Below the pieces are notes generated by a model. The model did no database searches. It saw nothing but the letters and a program-made list of their open reading frames with translations, and was not told where the DNA came from. 64,000 bases of DNA from Estrella lausannensis (GTDB lineage Bacteria > Chlamydiota > Chlamydiia > Chlamydiales > Criblamydiaceae), in contig NZ_CWGJ01000019.1 in NCBI RefSeq assembly GCF_900000175.1, positions 1 to 64,000 of the forward strand, read 5' to 3'. Of this stretch, positions 61,473 through 64,000 are shown piece after piece. The translations under genes were made by a program, and so were the position numbers. Within the stretch, counting starts at the first letter, position 1, and each line of letters opens with the position of its first letter.

Positions 61473-63371
61473 CTACACAGACAAACGATTAGCCTTGAGC
61501 CATTGACTAAACGCAATCACCCGGAAGGGAAGAAAGCTAAAACGCTCCTTTCCCTCCAAGATTCTCTCAGCCTTAGGGATCAAGGAGGCGTTAAAAAGGC
61601 GTGTTTCAAAGACCGATTCCTTGATGGCCTTCATGAATAGCCCTTTATGGCGCCCGCCAAGCCACCTCTTCTCGTCGGTCGCAAAGGCGATCTTATCTTT
61701 TCTCTCCAAAATTTTCTTCGGTACCACTCCCCCCATGGCATCCCTGAGAATAGCTTTCGTCAAGCCACCGCGGATGAGGAATGCCGGCGGCAGATTGATG
61801 ATGAACTCGACGAAGCGGTAATCCAGAAAGGGAGTCCTCGATTCAACCGAGTGGGCCATGGAATTTCTGTCTTCGTAGTGCAAAAGCATAGGAAGATTGG
61901 CTGAAAGAAGCATCTCCTCAGCGTAGGATCGAAATGACCTCTTTGCTCTTGGATCAAGCGGGTTCACCAACTCGCAATGCAATCTCTTAAAATCGATCCA
62001 GGGGGCTTTTAAAGAGGGTTTATTCATCGCATAATAGAGCTGATTTTTTAACTTGGCGGGAATAAAATTCTTAATCAGCGACTTGATGGGGTTGAGAGAG
62101 GGATTGACAGCTCTTGCCCGCTGAATTTCTTGCATCAACTGCAAAAGTTTTCCCTCAGAAGCCAGCTGCCTTAAAAAAATGCCATAGAACTCAAAATACC
62201 CACCCAACTGCTCATCGGCACCCTGACCATCTAGCATGACCTTAACTTTTTCGTCTTTCACCTTAGAAAAAAGCTTCCACTGGGCAAAGACGCTGCTCGT
62301 TCCGAAGGGTTCGTCCTGATGCCAAAGCAGCTTGTCAAATTCACGCAAAAGGCCGTCTTCGTCAGGTGTGACATAAAAACCCTCCGACCCAGCCTCCTTC
62401 TCAACGGCGCCCATGAAGGGATACTCATCGAGCAACGGGTCGACTGACCTGGCTGAAAAGGTTTTCGGACGCAAAGGGCCCACTTCTTTCAGCAGCTTCG
62501 CTGCAAGGCAAACAATCGCGGAAGAATCTATTCCCCCGGAGAGGCAAGCCCCGACTTCCACATCAGACCGCAGCCGGATGCGGACCGCATCCTGCAAAAT
62601 TTCAAAGCAGCGCTGCTTGGCATCCTCATAACTGATGTGAAGCGGCTCGTGTGGAAGGCGGTACCAGCGCCTTATCTCCAATCGACTTCCTTCACTCAAG
62701 GAAATCTCTGCAAAATGGCCTCCCCGCACCTGATGCACCCCGTTGAAAAGAGTCTCTCCGGTATGGTCAAAGAGAGCGAAGCTCAGAAAATCAAAAGCCC
62801 GCTGGTGGTTGAGGTTGGCTTTCCAGCCGGGCAAGGAGTGAAACTGCTTGATCTCCGACGCGAAGGCCAATAATCCTTCGCTTGTAACATAGTAATAGAG
62901 CGGCTTCACTCCAAAGCGATCACGGCAGGCATAGGCCTTTTTTCTTTTCAAATCGACCAAGACAAAGGAAAACATGCCATTGAGTTTATGGAGAAAGTCG
63001 ATGCCATAGTGATCGTATGCCTTCAGGAGGACTTCGGTGTCGGTTTTAGTAGTGAAGCAAACTCCCTCCGCTTCCAACTCTCTCCTAATTTCGAGGTAGT
63101 TATAGATCTCGCCGTTATAGGTAATCCAGATCTTCCCCTCTTCATTAGCCATAGGCTGGTTGCCGGCGGAGGAGAGATCGAGAATGGAAAGACGGCGGTG
63201 CCCCAGGGCGATCAAGGAGGGAGTCTCTTTTGCCGTCCCACTTTCGAAATCAGGAAAAAAGGCATACCCTTCCCCGTCAGGGCCCCTATGGGCAACGACG
63301 CGCGTCATTGGAACGATCGCCTTTAAACATCGTTTCTCTTTTTGGCTGAACAGTGCCGCTATTCCACACAT
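61473..63371 (-). CDS. asnB: Glutamine-hydrolysing asparagine synthase
   Basis: A 632-aa two-domain amidotransferase. Met is followed by Cys2 (MCGIAALFSQ), the N-terminal glutaminase nucleophile, with VVAHRGPDGEGY and ITYNGEIYNYLEIRRE further on. The synthase domain has the PP-loop ACLSGGIDSSAIVCLAA (about residues 275-291), DGQGADEQLGGYFEFY and HYEDRNSMAHSVESRTPFLD. It makes asparagine, or, as many AsnB paralogues in glycan loci, may amidate a sugar acid or other carboxylate of the glycan; the nearby UDP-glucuronate epimerase makes the second reading attractive. Convergent with the flippase-like gene, 10 bp apart. Confidence 0.92.
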   Translation of the reverse strand: MCGIAALFSQKEKRCLKAIVPMTRVVAHRGPDGEGYAFFPDFESGTAKETPSLIALGHRRLSILDLSSAGNQPMANEEGKIWITYNGEIYNYLEIRRELEAEGVCFTTKTDTEVLLKAYDHYGIDFLHKLNGMFSFVLVDLKRKKAYACRDRFGVKPLYYYVTSEGLLAFASEIKQFHSLPGWKANLNHQRAFDFLSFALFDHTGETLFNGVHQVRGGHFAEISLSEGSRLEIRRWYRLPHEPLHISYEDAKQRCFEILQDAVRIRLRSDVEVGACLSGGIDSSAIVCLAAKLLKEVGPLRPKTFSARSVDPLLDEYPFMGAVEKEAGSEGFYVTPDEDGLLREFDKLLWHQDEPFGTSSVFAQWKLFSKVKDEKVKVMLDGQGADEQLGGYFEFYGIFLRQLASEGKLLQLMQEIQRARAVNPSLNPIKSLIKNFIPAKLKNQLYYAMNKPSLKAPWIDFKRLHCELVNPLDPRAKRSFRSYAEEMLLSANLPMLLHYEDRNSMAHSVESRTPFLDYRFVEFIINLPPAFLIRGGLTKAILRDAMGGVVPKKILERKDKIAFATDEKRWLGGRHKGLFMKAIKESVFETRLFNASLIPKAERILEGKERFSFLPFRVIAFSQWLKANRLSV

Positions 63372-63460
63372 CTAGTTTCTAATCTCATCCATTCGTAATA
63401 TTACCGGAATAATAGAAGAAAACCGTAAAATTTGACGATGGTTAAAAATTGAAGATTTTA

Positions 63461-63495
63461 TACCGAAAGATATATACCGAATGTGTCTCAAACGA
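63461..63495. repeat. Two adjacent family A left ends
   Basis: ATACCGAAAGATATATACCG followed by AATGTGTCTCAAACG: one left end directly next to another, both just upstream of the gene beginning at 63507. No right end is seen. Confidence 0.6.
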
Positions 63496-63506
63496 AAGAT
63501 CTCCTG

Positions 63507-64000
63507 ATGCACCAAACTCCTTGCCTCTCTCATCGATGGACGAAAGCCGCCCTCTTCACCTTCTTGCTTTCCTCTCTCCTTCTTCTAATGCAAGCCCCCT
63601 TCTTCTTTCACGATATGCGCTCTGCCGATACAGTCTACCACGCAGCGCGCATTGACAGGACACTTCTTGGCCAGCCGCTTATCGATCCCTTTTCAGGAAC
63701 AGAAACTGTCTACCCTCCTTTTTTCCATCTGATGGGAGCGGGCTTGGCGTCCGTTTTTCATCTTACCGGCGAAGAAACAATCCATTTTTTGGGTATGGCA
63801 ACCTACATCTTCTTGGCACTCTCTCTATTCTTTTTTGCCTATTCCTTACTTCAAGACACCCGTCTGGCCTCTCTTTTTTGCCTCTTTTTCTCCTTCGTCC
63901 ATTACGCCCCGTCCACAAAATACCTGCTTCTTCAAGGACCGGCTACCTTCTCCCACCCCTTCATCTTCTTGGGGATGGGAGCGTATTTTCATTTCAGGAA
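63507..64000 (+). CDS. Probable GT-C-type membrane glycosyltransferase, N-terminal part (runs off the window)
   Basis: An open frame from ATG 63507 continues to the window end without a stop (at least 164 codons). The N-terminus is a membrane helix (ALFTFLLSSLLLLMQAPFF), followed by a loop with acidic residues and aromatics, HDMRSADTVYHAARIDRTLL, then TVYPPFFHLMGAGL and more hydrophobic segments (LGMATYIFLALSLFFFAYSL). A short first loop with Asp and a following Y-P-P are common in GT-C glycosyltransferases that use polyprenylphosphoryl sugars. In this locus an arabinosyltransferase is the attractive reading; only the first part can be seen. AAAGATCTCCTG before the ATG gives a weak ribosome binding site. 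Confidence 0.6.
   Translation, partial: MHQTPCLSHRWTKAALFTFLLSSLLLLMQAPFFFHDMRSADTVYHAARIDRTLLGQPLIDPFSGTETVYPPFFHLMGAGLASVFHLTGEETIHFLGMATYIFLALSLFFFAYSLLQDTRLASLFCLFFSFVHYAPSTKYLLLQGPATFSHPFIFLGMGAYFHFR

Overview
The window looks like a chromosomal segment of an environmental, amoeba-associated chlamydia (Chlamydiota, Parachlamydiales-like). Three things point there. First, the gene order nrdR-dksA-lspA, with a SpoU-type methylase next to a SAM methyltransferase and with kdsD and a dicarboxylate/glutamate symporter nearby, matches what I recall of the Chlamydia trachomatis CT399-CT408 neighbourhood. Second, it carries Gram-negative LPS genes (gmhA, lpxK, kdsD). Third, it has ankyrin-type and giant helical-repeat proteins typical of large-genome chlamydiae. 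I cannot fix the family or species; this was judged by reading, without database searches.

Layout. 0.3-5.5 kb: a membrane protein and two paralogous ankyrin-like proteins. 5.8-10.3 kb: a tight sulfate-type ABC transporter operon (sbp-cysT-cysW-cysA) ending in a DUF2490-like outer-membrane protein. 10.6-13.1 kb: a 1-Cys peroxiredoxin, then gmhA-lpxK. 13.1-14.6 kb: a gene-poor stretch full of palindromic repeats. 14.6-18.9 kb: symporter, icd, kdsD. 19.6-22.5 kb: an AT-rich accessory island with three unrecognised proteins and a broken IS transposase gene. 22.6-30.9 kb: mostly core genes on the minus strand (RluA-type, SpoU/TrmH-type, SAM methyltransferase, cinA, lspA, dksA-like, nrdR). 31.4-51.9 kb: three giant proteins (1896, 2101 and 2106 aa), with a FUSC-type membrane protein and a membrane-anchored methyltransferase between the first two. 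52.4-55.5 kb: a C-terminally short hemF, an unknown protein and a lipoprotein. 55.75 kb to the end: a glycan locus.

The glycan locus is the clearest functional unit. Four consecutive genes encode homologues of DprE1, DprE2, a HAD phosphatase and the UbiA-type phosphoribosyl-polyprenyl-phosphate synthase. Together they form the route from PRPP to polyprenyl-phosphoryl-D-arabinofuranose known from mycobacteria. They are followed by a flippase-like membrane protein, asnB on the other strand, and the start of a probable GT-C membrane glycosyltransferase cut by the window end; a UDP-glucuronate 4-epimerase is divergent upstream. The inferred product is an arabinose-containing surface glycan.

The second unusual system is the giant-protein cluster. 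The two minus-strand giants share a nucleotidyltransferase-like N-terminal motif set joined to about 1,800 residues of helical repeats.

Across the window most intergenic regions carry a dispersed palindromic element with ends close to TATACCGAAAGTGTCTCAAA, in short (about 50 bp) and long (about 160 bp) forms. A second family with ends like AGAGACTGTCCACAAA also occurs, once nested inside the first. No rRNA, tRNA or CRISPR array was recognised.
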